Below, in pieces: positions 42,327 to 50,210 of a DNA stretch of 64,000 bases (the stretch's first letter is position 1; each line of letters begins with the position of its first letter). The stretch is from JANWXD01 sp037446115 (GTDB lineage: Bacteria > Acidobacteriota > Terriglobia > Bryobacterales > Bryobacteraceae). The position numbers were made by a program, and so were the translations under genes. The notes below the pieces were generated by a model, which was not told the DNA's origin, did not search any database, and saw nothing but the letters and a program-made list of their open reading frames with translations. The stretch is from NCBI GenBank assembly GCA_037446115.1, contig JBBIJF010000002.1, positions 186,001 through 250,000 of the forward strand, written 5' to 3'.

Positions 42327-42617
42327 CTACAGGGGTTCGACGACGAGTTCGTTGACGACGCGCCGGACGCCTTTGACTTTGCGGGCAATGCGCTCGGCCT
42401 TGCTCTTTTGCTTTTCGGTGCGCACCTTGCCGCGCAGCGTGACGGTGCCCTCGTGAACGTCCACTTCGAGGGCGCCGCCTTTGACGTCACGGTCCGCGGC
42501 CAGCTTGCGGCGGACCTCGTCATGGATCCAGTCGTCGGAGACCTGTTTCTGGGCAACCGCGGCGGCCGCGAACGCCAGCAGAAGGAATACACCGGCGGCG
42601 AGTGAAATCCAGCGCAT
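42327..42617 (-). CDS. Exported BON-domain protein
   Basis: The 96-residue protein has a signal peptide (SLAAGVFLLLAFAAAAVA) and one BON domain: DDWIHDEVRRKLAADRDVKG, LEVDVHEGTVTLRGKVRTE and KVKGVRRVVNELVV. BON domains bind phospholipid or peptidoglycan-linked surfaces in the periplasm, as in OsmY. ATG 42617 is 2 bp after the era stop, so it is in the phoH-era operon. Confidence 0.9.
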   Translation of the reverse strand: MRWISLAAGVFLLLAFAAAAVAQKQVSDDWIHDEVRRKLAADRDVKGGALEVDVHEGTVTLRGKVRTEKQKSKAERIARKVKGVRRVVNELVVEPL

Positions 42618-42619
42618 GA

Positions 42620-43546
42620 TCAGCTCACCTCGAAACCGGCCATCGAACGCCAGTCTAGCGCATTGAGGAAGGCGGGATTCTGGCGCCATTTCGGGCGCAC
42701 TTTGACGTACAACTCCAGGAAGATCTTGCGGCCGAACAGCAGCTCCATCTCCTCGCGTGCCAGGGTGCCGATCTTTTTGAGGCGCGAACCCTGGGCGCCG
42801 ATGATGATCCCTTTCTGGCCTTCCCGCTCGACATAGATGGTTGCGGCGATGCGGGTGAGCTTCGGGGTTTCCTCCCAGCGGTCCACGATGACGGCCACGG
42901 CATGCGGGACTTCCTGGCGGGTTTCGTGGAGGATCTTTTCCCGGATGAGCTCGGCGGCCAGGAAGCGCTCGGGCTGGTCGGTGAGGTAGTCGGGCGGAAA
43001 GTAGGGAGGCCCCTCGGGCAGGCGCTTGACAATCTCCTGGCGCAGCACATCCAGACCCTCGCCCGTGAGGGCCGAGATCGGGATGTAATCGGCGAACTCG
43101 TGCAGCTGGCGGTACTGTTCGATGAGCGGCAGCAGTCGGGACTTGTCTTTGATGCGATCAATCTTGTTCAACGCCAGCAGAACCGGCGTGCGGGCCGCCT
43201 TGACCACGTCCACGGCGCCGCGGTCTTCGTCCTCGAACGGAAGTGTGGCGTCCACAAGGTAAATGAGCAGGTCGCGGCCGTCGAGGGCGGCTTTCACCGT
43301 TTCGAGCATCCGCTTGTTGAACAGCGTGTCGGGCTTATGAATGCCGGGAGTGTCTACGAAGACGATCTGCGCGCCGGGAAGGTTCAGGACGCCCTGGATC
43401 GCCGTGCGCGTGGTTTGCGGTTTGTCGGCTACGATGGCCAGCTTGGTTCCGACCAGCGCGTTCAACAGCGTGGATTTTCCAGCGTTGGGCCGTCCGAGAA
43501 TGGAGACGAACCCCGAGACGAAGCGGCTATCCGGCGCCGGAGTCAT
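42620..43546 (-). CDS. era: GTPase Era
   Basis: The 308-residue protein has an N-terminal GTPase domain (G1 GRPNAGKSTLL, switch TTRTAIQG, G3 DTPGIHKP, G4 NKID) and a C-terminal KH domain (EREGQKGIIIGAQGSRLKKIG) that binds the 3' end of 16S rRNA. It is needed for 30S maturation. ATG 43546 overlaps the CBS-protein gene by 20 bp. The order phoH-ybeY-corC-era is conserved in many bacteria and links rRNA processing factors. Confidence 0.97.
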   Translation of the reverse strand: MTPAPDSRFVSGFVSILGRPNAGKSTLLNALVGTKLAIVADKPQTTRTAIQGVLNLPGAQIVFVDTPGIHKPDTLFNKRMLETVKAALDGRDLLIYLVDATLPFEDEDRGAVDVVKAARTPVLLALNKIDRIKDKSRLLPLIEQYRQLHEFADYIPISALTGEGLDVLRQEIVKRLPEGPPYFPPDYLTDQPERFLAAELIREKILHETRQEVPHAVAVIVDRWEETPKLTRIAATIYVEREGQKGIIIGAQGSRLKKIGTLAREEMELLFGRKIFLELYVKVRPKWRQNPAFLNALDWRSMAGFEVS

Positions 43547-44801
43547 GGTTTTCTCCCGCAACACGCATGACGCGCAACTGTTCCACCCGCCGTTCGTCGG
43601 CGGACAGTACCTCCATGCGGATGCCGTCCCGCTCGACGACTTCCCCGGGCTGGGGCACGTGTCCGGCCCACTCGGCCACCAGCCCGCCCACGGTCGTGGA
43701 CTCGGTGCTTTCATGGGGGCGGAACCCGAACAGCTCGCGCAGGCGGTCCACGTCGCAGCTTCCGGAAACGACCCAGGCCCCGCCCGGCTCGGGCGTGGCG
43801 TCCAGCTCCGGCTCGTGCTCGTCCCGGATCTCGCCCAGGATCTCCTCGACCAGATCCTCCATGGTGGCCAATCCGGCGGTGCTCCCGTATTCGTCCACGA
43901 CGATGGCCATGTGGGCCCGGTCCTCCTGCATCTCGCGCATCAGTTCTCGTACAGGCTTGGTTTCCGGCACCAGGCGCACCGGCCGCACCAGCTCCCGGAC
44001 CGTCCGCTTGCGCCGCTCCTCCTCGTCGAGTTCGAACATGTCGCGCACGTGGACGAAACCGATGATCTGGTCAATGGTGCCTTCGTAGACAGGGATCCGG
44101 GAGTACTGCTCGTTGATGACAAGCTGGCGCAGGTCCTCGAGCGTGCGCGAGGCCTCGATGGCGACGATGTTCGGCCGCGGCGTCATGACTTCGCGGACCG
44201 TTTTGTCACCGAATTCCACGGCGGCCTGGATGAGCTCCCGGTCCTCTTCACCGATGATTCCCTCTTCGGCTCCGGCGGAGATGAGAGCCTCGATATGCTC
44301 GGCGTGGTTCGAGTTGGCAGGCGACGGCTCTTCGGTGTCTGCAAGCTCCACGACCGCCTGGAAAAACTCCATGACGGCGATCACGGGGCGTACCAGCCAG
44401 CCCATCAGCCGCAGAGCCGGCACCAGTGGGAGCAGCCAGCGGCCGTCGGTTTTTCGGTACAGCGTCTGAGGGACAACGTAGGCGCTTGCCAGCATGAGCG
44501 CCCACGCCACCAGGGCCGCCTCCGCCAGCGCCTGCCACAGGGCCGAAGATCCGGCAAGCGTCACCCCGAAGATCACGACTCCCAGCAGCACCAGCACCGT
44601 GTGCTTGAGCAGCGAGAAGACGAGCGCGCCGCGGGCCCCTTTCCAGCCGATGCGCGCTTCCAGCGTCTTCTTGAAAAATTCCAGGGCGGGAAGCTCGCGG
44701 CTGCGGAGCCGGAGCGATTCCAGGTAAAGCACCTGCACGAAGGTCACGGGGGCCAGCACGAGGGCCAGCAAGACGGCCAGAGCGATCAGCAGAGGCGTCA
44801 T
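43527..44801 (-). CDS. CBS-domain CNNM/CorC-type membrane protein
   Basis: The 424-residue protein has a DUF21-type membrane half: an N-terminal hydrophobic helix (IALAVLLALVLAPVTFV), two further hydrophobic stretches (FSLLKHTVLVLLGVVIFGV; EAALVAWALMLASAYVV) and VRPVIAVMEFFQAVV. It then has paired CBS domains (VREVMTPRPNIVAIEAS; AHMAIVVDEYGSTAGLATM) and a CorC_HlyC C-terminal domain (WVVSGSCDVDRLRELFG). The family handles divalent cations. The DUF21 region is shorter and less conserved than usual. ATGA overlap with ybeY. Confidence 0.88.
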   Translation of the reverse strand: MTPLLIALAVLLALVLAPVTFVQVLYLESLRLRSRELPALEFFKKTLEARIGWKGARGALVFSLLKHTVLVLLGVVIFGVTLAGSSALWQALAEAALVAWALMLASAYVVPQTLYRKTDGRWLLPLVPALRLMGWLVRPVIAVMEFFQAVVELADTEEPSPANSNHAEHIEALISAGAEEGIIGEEDRELIQAAVEFGDKTVREVMTPRPNIVAIEASRTLEDLRQLVINEQYSRIPVYEGTIDQIIGFVHVRDMFELDEEERRKRTVRELVRPVRLVPETKPVRELMREMQEDRAHMAIVVDEYGSTAGLATMEDLVEEILGEIRDEHEPELDATPEPGGAWVVSGSCDVDRLRELFGFRPHESTESTTVGGLVAEWAGHVPQPGEVVERDGIRMEVLSADERRVEQLRVMRVAGENHDSGAG

Positions 44802-45241
44802 GCGCGGCTCCGCTCCGTGAGCGCCTGGGGCAGGCCGAGCCGCTTGCGCCAGGCGCGCTCGGCACGGGACATTCGCCCGCGGTCGCGTTCGTGATCCATG
44901 CCCAGCAGGTGCAGCACGCCGTGCAGCATCAGGATCTGGATTTCCTTGGCCAGAGAATGGCCGAAGCGCCGGGCCTGCTCGGCGGCCCGGTCCACGGAGA
45001 TGGCGATGTCGCCCAGCCATCCCGTGCGGCCCGGCTGAGGGAAGGAGAGCACGTCAGTGGGCTCGTCCCGCCCAAGGAAACGGTGGTTGAGGTTGCGCAA
45101 TTCTCGGTCGGTGGCCAGCAGGCAGGTAAAGCGCTGCCCGCCCGCGACGGTTTCTTGCAGGCGGCGGGCGAAGGCCCGCAGGGCTTGACGCGGCAGGCGG
45201 CGGCGGCCGCGGAACAGGAGCGGATCTTCGGAAGCCGGCAT
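44798..45241 (-). CDS. ybeY: Endoribonuclease YbeY
   Basis: The 147-residue protein carries the zinc motif H-G-x-L-H-L-x-G-x-D-H (LHGVLHLLGMDHE) and the preceding NHRFLGRDEPTDVLSFP block. YbeY acts in 16S rRNA 3'-end maturation and ribosome quality control. It lies 10 bp after phoH and overlaps the CBS gene by 4 bp (ATGA), the usual neighbours. Confidence 0.96.
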   Translation of the reverse strand: MPASEDPLLFRGRRRLPRQALRAFARRLQETVAGGQRFTCLLATDRELRNLNHRFLGRDEPTDVLSFPQPGRTGWLGDIAISVDRAAEQARRFGHSLAKEIQILMLHGVLHLLGMDHERDRGRMSRAERAWRKRLGLPQALTERSRA

Positions 45242-45251
45242 GGGCGTTGGC

Positions 45252-46313
45252 TCAGGCCCGGGGCGTTCCGGCAGCCCACGGACCCGCCTCTTCCTCGCGC
45301 GCGGCGCCCTCCCGCAGCGCGGTGGGTTCTCCCAGCTTCAGGCTGAGCTGGCGGCCGGCCTCCTGCGCCTCCTGGTAGCGCTCGTAAGCTTTGACGATGC
45401 GCTGCACCAGCGTGTGTCGCACCACGTCGCGCTCGTCGAAGTAGATGAAGCGGATGCCTTCGACGCCGCGCAGCACCTCGATGGCTTCCAGCAGGCCGCT
45501 GCGCTTGCCGGCCGGCAAGTCAATCTGCGTCACATCGCCGGTAACCACCATCTTGGAGTTGAAGCCCTGGCGCGTGAGCACCATTTTCATCTGTTCCGTG
45601 GTGGCGTTCTGGGCCTCGTCCATGATGATGAAACTGTCGTTGAGGGTCCGGCCGCGCATAAAGGCGATGGGGGCCACCTCGATCACGGAGCGCTCGAGCA
45701 GTTTCTCGACCTTCTCGGCCTCCAGCATGTCATAGAGAGCGTCGTAGAGGGGCCGCAGATAGGGGTCCACCTTTTCCTGGAGCGTGCCGGGCAGGAAGCC
45801 GAGCCGCTCGCCGGCTTCCAGGGCGGGCCGCGTCAGCACGATGCGGCTGACGCGTTTGGAAGTGAGCGCCGAGACCGCCATGGCCACGGCCAGATAGGTC
45901 TTACCCGTGCCCGCGGGGCCGATACCGAAGACGAGATCGCATCGCTCGATCGCCTCGACGTAACGGCGCTGGTTGACCGATTTCGGCGCGACGGCCTTCT
46001 TACCGAAGTTACGCTGGCGGCCGCTCAAAACCAGGTCACGCAGCGTGACCTCGGGATCTTCCGTGACCACGCGCAGGTAGCTGTTCAGGTCGCCGTTGGT
46101 GAATTGATGCCCTTCCTGCACGAGCGCGACGTAGTCGTTAAGAATCCGGCCTGCGCGGGCCACGCCGTCTTCGTCCCCTTCGATTTCCAGGCTGTCCTCG
46201 CGGAGCTGGGCGCTGACGTTGAGGCCCTTTTCGAGCAGGCGGATATTCTCATCGCGGGTGCCGAACAGCGGTTCAATCCCGCGGCTGATCTGGACACTGA
46301 TTCTGGTTCTCAA
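45252..46313 (-). CDS. phoH: PhoH-family ATPase
   Basis: The 353-residue protein has an N-terminal KH-like region (about 1-100; LFGTRDENIRLLEKGLNV, EGDEDGVARAGRIL) and a PhoH ATPase domain with Walker A GPAGTGKTYLA, Walker B IIMDEAQNATTEQM and a final GDVTQIDLPAGKRSGL. Its ATPase is linked to RNA metabolism. TTG 46313 is taken as start because GGAGGTGACG lies about 7 nt upstream and no ATG is near. It is the first gene of the operon to era and beyond. Confidence 0.93.
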   Translation of the reverse strand: MRTRISVQISRGIEPLFGTRDENIRLLEKGLNVSAQLREDSLEIEGDEDGVARAGRILNDYVALVQEGHQFTNGDLNSYLRVVTEDPEVTLRDLVLSGRQRNFGKKAVAPKSVNQRRYVEAIERCDLVFGIGPAGTGKTYLAVAMAVSALTSKRVSRIVLTRPALEAGERLGFLPGTLQEKVDPYLRPLYDALYDMLEAEKVEKLLERSVIEVAPIAFMRGRTLNDSFIIMDEAQNATTEQMKMVLTRQGFNSKMVVTGDVTQIDLPAGKRSGLLEAIEVLRGVEGIRFIYFDERDVVRHTLVQRIVKAYERYQEAQEAGRQLSLKLGEPTALREGAAREEEAGPWAAGTPRA

Positions 46314-46707
46314 ACGAGTGTCGTCACCTCCATCACAGGGAAGGCCCGTTCAGATCGGAGACAGGAAGGAAACCGGCAAGCAAACGCCCGGCTGCGAGCC
46401 GGGCCCAGAAGCTGTGCCGCGTCCGCATGCGCGGAGGTTGGACCATCCACTCCCATTATATCCGGAAGCGGACGCGCAGGAGCCGGGGAAGGAAGCCGTA
46501 TCCCCGAGGGTCCGCCCGCGGGATGCCGGCGCTTAAGCTGCGGCGATCGTGCTCCGGCCCAGGAAGCTGCGTGCGGCCACTCGGCGGGCCACCGCCACAA
46601 TGCCACGCAGGCCGTTACAATGGAACGATTCCCGGAAACCGTATCGTGCTTCCACCAAATGAGCTCGCCGTGCGGAGTCGAAAATTTCAGCATAATTCGG
46701 AAGTGCC
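46314..46707. other. 394-bp intergenic region between phoH and the beta-propeller gene
   Basis: This is the longest gene-free stretch. The two flanking genes are divergent, so it should hold both promoters. I see a perfect 8-bp hairpin GCCCGGCT-GCG-AGCCGGGC (46386-46404) and, near phoH, its ribosome-binding site GGAGGTGACG. Frames across it (for example 46310-46693 on minus) have poor coding character. No tRNA or known RNA was recognised. Confidence 0.5.
46386..46404. repeat. Perfect GC hairpin in the phoH 5' region
   Basis: GCCCGGCT, loop GCG, AGCCGGGC: an 8-bp stem with a 3-base loop. It lies about 73 bp upstream of the phoH start on the transcribed strand. No T-run follows, so it is not a typical terminator. 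It may be an mRNA leader structure or chance. Confidence 0.35.
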
Positions 46708-47640
46708 ATGTTGAACCACATATGCAGGGAAGCAGTCCATCGCTTCCAGGTAGGGAAAGTCTTGGCCCTCGCTGCCGCCCTTGTGATTGGCACGAGCGCT
46801 GTTGTTGCCCACCCCGGCTCCGGCATCGTGGTGGACTCGCAAGGACACGTGTACTTCGCGGACACGGGCCAAGGCGTCTGGAAACTGGACCCGCAGGGCA
46901 AACTGACTCTTCTCCACACGGCCGCCTACCACTGGATGGCGCTGGACGAAAAAGGGCATTTTGTTAAATCCGGCGCTCTCGGCAATTTCGACCGCGGTTC
47001 CTTCGAACGCGTAACCCCGGCCGGCGCCGTGCCGGGCTTGATCATCTCGAGCGACTACCCCATCGTCATAGGTAGCGACGGAGGGCTTTACTACGTGCCG
47101 TACAACCCCGAGGGCCCGCGCGAGCTGATCCGCAGATTGCCCAACGGACAGCGTTCCGTTTTCGCGGTCTTGCCGGCAGATGCCGGCCCCGAGCCGATCA
47201 AGTGGGTGAACGGAATCGCTACCGGCCCGGACGGTGCGCTCTACGTCACCGATAACGACGCGGTACGGCGGATCGGCCGAAACGGCGCCGTCTCTACCTT
47301 CCGAGAGGCCGTCCAACTCGCCGAATGCGCCGATCCACTGCCGGACACCCCAAAGCTGCCGTATCTTCGGGGTCTCGCAGTGGCGCGCGACGGAACCGTC
47401 TACGCAGCCGCCAACGGTTGCCGCGCCGTAGTTGCCATTCCTGCCAAAGGGCCGATCCGGATTCTTTTGAAAGCGGAGCGCCCCTGGTCACCGACCGGAG
47501 TGGCGCTTTTCGGAAGAGACATTTACGTGCTCGAATACGTCCACACACCGGGAGACAATCGCAAGGAATGGATACCGCGCATCCGCCGAATCGCTGCCGA
47601 CGGCACAATCACAACCCTGGCCACGGTACAACGCCGGTAG
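46708..47640 (+). CDS. Exported NHL/SMP-30-like beta-propeller protein
   Basis: The 310-residue protein has a signal peptide (VLALAAALVIGTSAVVA) and about six repeats of the pattern G-I-x-V/T-D-x-x-G-x-x-Y-V/F (GIVVDSQGHVYFADTG; GIATGPDGALYVTDND; GLAVARDGTVYAAANG). This repeat is typical of NHL/SMP-30/gluconolactonase propellers. Catalytic residues of lactonases are not all assignable, so a structural or binding role is equally possible. It appears to be a single gene, convergent with ptb. Confidence 0.8.
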   Translation: MLNHICREAVHRFQVGKVLALAAALVIGTSAVVAHPGSGIVVDSQGHVYFADTGQGVWKLDPQGKLTLLHTAAYHWMALDEKGHFVKSGALGNFDRGSFERVTPAGAVPGLIISSDYPIVIGSDGGLYYVPYNPEGPRELIRRLPNGQRSVFAVLPADAGPEPIKWVNGIATGPDGALYVTDNDAVRRIGRNGAVSTFREAVQLAECADPLPDTPKLPYLRGLAVARDGTVYAAANGCRAVVAIPAKGPIRILLKAERPWSPTGVALFGRDIYVLEYVHTPGDNRKEWIPRIRRIAADGTITTLATVQRR

Positions 47641-47738
47641 CATGGGGCGGCCTTGACGGTTGAGAAGCCTCCACGCAGGGCTGGCCGGGAAGATTCCAAA
47701 CACGGCGGATCGCCTGAGTTACAACTACAACTACTTCT

Positions 47739-48668
47739 CTACTGACTTACTGAGCGACCCTGGGCGGCAGCCGTGAGGATGGCTAAGGCGATGGAGTGAA
47801 TCTTTGTCTCGGGTGTCTCGGCCCGGGACAGCAGAATCAGAGGGACGCGCGCGCCGACTACGATGCCGCCGGAGCGAGCCTGGGCGAAGTACACGATGGC
47901 GCGGTAGAGGATGTTGGCGGCCTCGATATCCGGGGCGATAAAGATGTCGGTATTTTCGACCAGGGGGCTTTCGATACCCTTCCGTTCGGCGGCGAAGCGG
48001 CTGAGCGGGACGTCCAGAGCCAGCGGACCGTCCAGGTAGGCGCCGGAGATCTGCCCGCGGCGGTTCATCTGCGTCAGGGCGGCGGCATCCACCGTGGCGG
48101 GCATTTCCGGATTGACGAACTCCAGGGCGGCCAGCAGGGCGACATTGGGCTTTTCCACACCAAGGGCGTGGGCGACCTCGATGGCGTTGCGGCAAATCTC
48201 CGCCTTTTGCTCGAGGGTGGGGGCGATGTTGATGGCGGCGTCGCTCAGAAACATCAGCCGGTAGACGCCGGGGACCTGAAAGACGATGACCTGGCTGAGG
48301 AGCCGGCCGGTGCGGAGGCCGGATTCCCGATCGAGCACGGCGCGCACCAGCGTGGCAGTGCTCACCTTGCCCTTCATCAGCAGCCGCGCATGGCCGTCGC
48401 GCACCAAGGCGATGGCGCGGCGCACGGCGGCGCCGTCGTCAGGCTCGTGGATGATCTGACTCTCGGGCAGATCGAACCACACCGAGCGCGCCAGCGCACG
48501 GATCCGCGAGGCGTCACCGACCAGAGTGCCTTCCGCCAGCCCCATTTCGCGCGCCTGCTTGAGGGCTTCGATGACGTCCGGATCGTGACCCGCCGCCACG
48601 GCGATGCGCACAGGGCCCTTGCGTCGGGCGGCGTCCACCATTGCGTCGAGACTGCGGAATCCGCTCAC
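47739..48668 (-). CDS. ptb: Phosphate acetyl/butyryltransferase family enzyme
   Basis: The 309-residue protein matches phosphotransbutyrylase: VRIAVAAGHDPDVIEALKQA, GHARLLMKGKVSTATLVRAV, LMFLSDAAINIAPTLEQKA and ARSGGIVVGARVPLILLSRA. It swaps CoA for phosphate on short acyl groups. No butyrate kinase (buk) follows, so the partner kinase, if any, lies elsewhere. ATG overlaps the FAH-family stop by 4 bp. Confidence 0.9.
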   Translation of the reverse strand: MSGFRSLDAMVDAARRKGPVRIAVAAGHDPDVIEALKQAREMGLAEGTLVGDASRIRALARSVWFDLPESQIIHEPDDGAAVRRAIALVRDGHARLLMKGKVSTATLVRAVLDRESGLRTGRLLSQVIVFQVPGVYRLMFLSDAAINIAPTLEQKAEICRNAIEVAHALGVEKPNVALLAALEFVNPEMPATVDAAALTQMNRRGQISGAYLDGPLALDVPLSRFAAERKGIESPLVENTDIFIAPDIEAANILYRAIVYFAQARSGGIVVGARVPLILLSRAETPETKIHSIALAILTAAAQGRSVSQ

Positions 48669-49519
48669 TCGGCCACCACGGGGTTGCGCAGTTCCCCCAG
48701 ACCCTGGATGCGCACCACCACCTCGTCGCCCGGCTTGAGAAACCGCGGGGGCTTGCGGGCGAAGCCGACGCCGGGCGGGGTTCCCGTCGAGACCACGTCG
48801 CCCGGTTCGAGGGTGAAGACGCTCGACAGAAAGGCGATGAGCTCCGGGATTCGGAAGATGAACTGGCGGGTGTTGGAATGCTGGAGGACTTCGCCGTTAA
48901 TTTCGCAGGCGATGTCGAGCCCGTGCGGGTCCGCGATCTCATCGGCGGTGACCAGCCAGGGGCCCATGGGCGCGAAGGTATCGAAGGTTTTGCCCATGAG
49001 CCACTGGGTCGTGGCCATCTGGTAGTCGCGGGCGCTGACATCGTTGAAGTTGGTGTAGCCGAAGACGTGTTCCTCCCAGCGCGTCGCGGGGATGTGCCGG
49101 CCGCCTTTTCCGATGACGAAGGCCAGTTCGGCTTCATAGTCGGGCTGGGAGGAGGAGCGCGGCAACACGATGGGCTCGCCGGGTCCGATGACGGCCGTGG
49201 AGAATTTCGAAAAGATGGTCGGCACCTTGGGGATCGGCAGACCGGATTCGGCGGCGTGGTCGGCGAAGTTCAAGCCGACGCAGATAATCTTGGGCGGGCG
49301 GGGAATGGGGGCCCGCAGCGTCACCGCCGAGAGCTCCGCGAAGGCCGAAGCGGGCGCCGCAGCGGCGAAATGCGCGATACGGCGCCGGGCCTCGTCGCCC
49401 CCGGCGATGACGCTGAGCAGGTCAGGGAAGCCGGCGCCGCCAAGTCCCAGCACCCGGCCGTCGGTGATCAGGCCCGGCTCAGGCGGAGCACCCGGACGTT
49501 GAAACGTGACCAACTTCAT
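48665..49519 (-). CDS. Fumarylacetoacetate hydrolase-family protein
   Basis: The 284-residue protein has the FAH fold: an N-terminal lobe MKLVTFQRPGAPPEPGL, then ICVGLNFADHAAESG, the metal-binding DYEAELAFVIGKGGRH and GYTNFNDVSARDYQM. The acidic triad expected for Mg2+ is present in these blocks. Members cleave or decarboxylate beta-diketo acids. Coupling with ptb (ATGA) suggests a short degradation path yielding an acyl-CoA. ATG 49519 is chosen; the frame upstream looks non-coding. Confidence 0.92.
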   Translation of the reverse strand: MKLVTFQRPGAPPEPGLITDGRVLGLGGAGFPDLLSVIAGGDEARRRIAHFAAAAPASAFAELSAVTLRAPIPRPPKIICVGLNFADHAAESGLPIPKVPTIFSKFSTAVIGPGEPIVLPRSSSQPDYEAELAFVIGKGGRHIPATRWEEHVFGYTNFNDVSARDYQMATTQWLMGKTFDTFAPMGPWLVTADEIADPHGLDIACEINGEVLQHSNTRQFIFRIPELIAFLSSVFTLEPGDVVSTGTPPGVGFARKPPRFLKPGDEVVVRIQGLGELRNPVVAE

Positions 49520-49656
49520 CCGGCAGGATTCCTTTCGAAAGCGAGTATTGTAGCACCGGGACTGCGCAGCGCCGGGCGCGGCGAGCGCCCTCGTGGCTGC
49601 GGAAATTGACTTGTCCTCGGCGCTCCGGTACACTTGGGCTGCTAAGGATAGATCAT

Positions 49657-50199
49657 GTGAGCACCTGGTGGTCGCAGGTCTCGGCCTTTGGCGTGTTCCT
49701 GGGCATTGCCGGGGTCGGATTTCTCTTTCTGGTACTCTCCTTCCTCTTCGGAGAGATCTTCGAGCACTTCGGCGCGGATCTGCATCACGACTGGGACCAG
49801 GCCGGTCCGAGCTTTTTCAGCCCGCGCGTGCTGAGCGTGTTTGTCACCGCCTTCGGAGGGCTCGGCGCCGTGGCCGTCTACTACGGACTGTCCACGCCGG
49901 CCGCCTCCGGCGTGGGCTTCGCCGGAGGTTTGTTCTTTGCCACCCTCATCTACCTGTTCGCGCGCTTTTTGTACGGACAGCAGGCCACCACGCGTATCGA
50001 AAGCCAGGACGTCGTAGGCCGGACGGCGCGCGTCGTGGTGGCCATCCCGGCAGGAGGAGTGGGGCAGGTGCGATGCCAGATCGGCGAGGAGGTCGTGGAC
50101 AAGATCGCACGCGCCCGTTCCGGCGAGGCCATCCCCGCCAACGCCATCGTGCGCATCGAGGAAGTGCTGGGCGAAGTCGTGATTGTGCGTCCTCAATAG
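49657..50199 (+). CDS. NfeD-like membrane protein with OB-fold tail (YqiJ-type)
   Basis: The 180-residue protein has hydrophobic helices at VFLGIAGVGFLFLVLSFLFG, a second pair around residues 60-105, and then a C-terminal beta domain (DVVGRTARVVVAIPAGGVG ... AIVRIEEVLGEVVIVRP) of the NfeD/OB type. NfeD proteins sit beside flotillins and help organise membrane microdomains. GTG 49657 gives a sensible N-terminus. It is followed after 11 bp by the flotillin gene. Confidence 0.82.
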   Translation: MSTWWSQVSAFGVFLGIAGVGFLFLVLSFLFGEIFEHFGADLHHDWDQAGPSFFSPRVLSVFVTAFGGLGAVAVYYGLSTPAASGVGFAGGLFFATLIYLFARFLYGQQATTRIESQDVVGRTARVVVAIPAGGVGQVRCQIGEEVVDKIARARSGEAIPANAIVRIEEVLGEVVIVRPQ

Positions 50200-50210
50200 G
50201 AGGTGACGCC

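Noticed and set aside
46310..46693. 127-residue minus-strand frame ending at the phoH start
   Set aside because: Trp/Pro/Arg-rich, no motifs and no ribosome-binding site, although its stop overlaps the phoH TTG.
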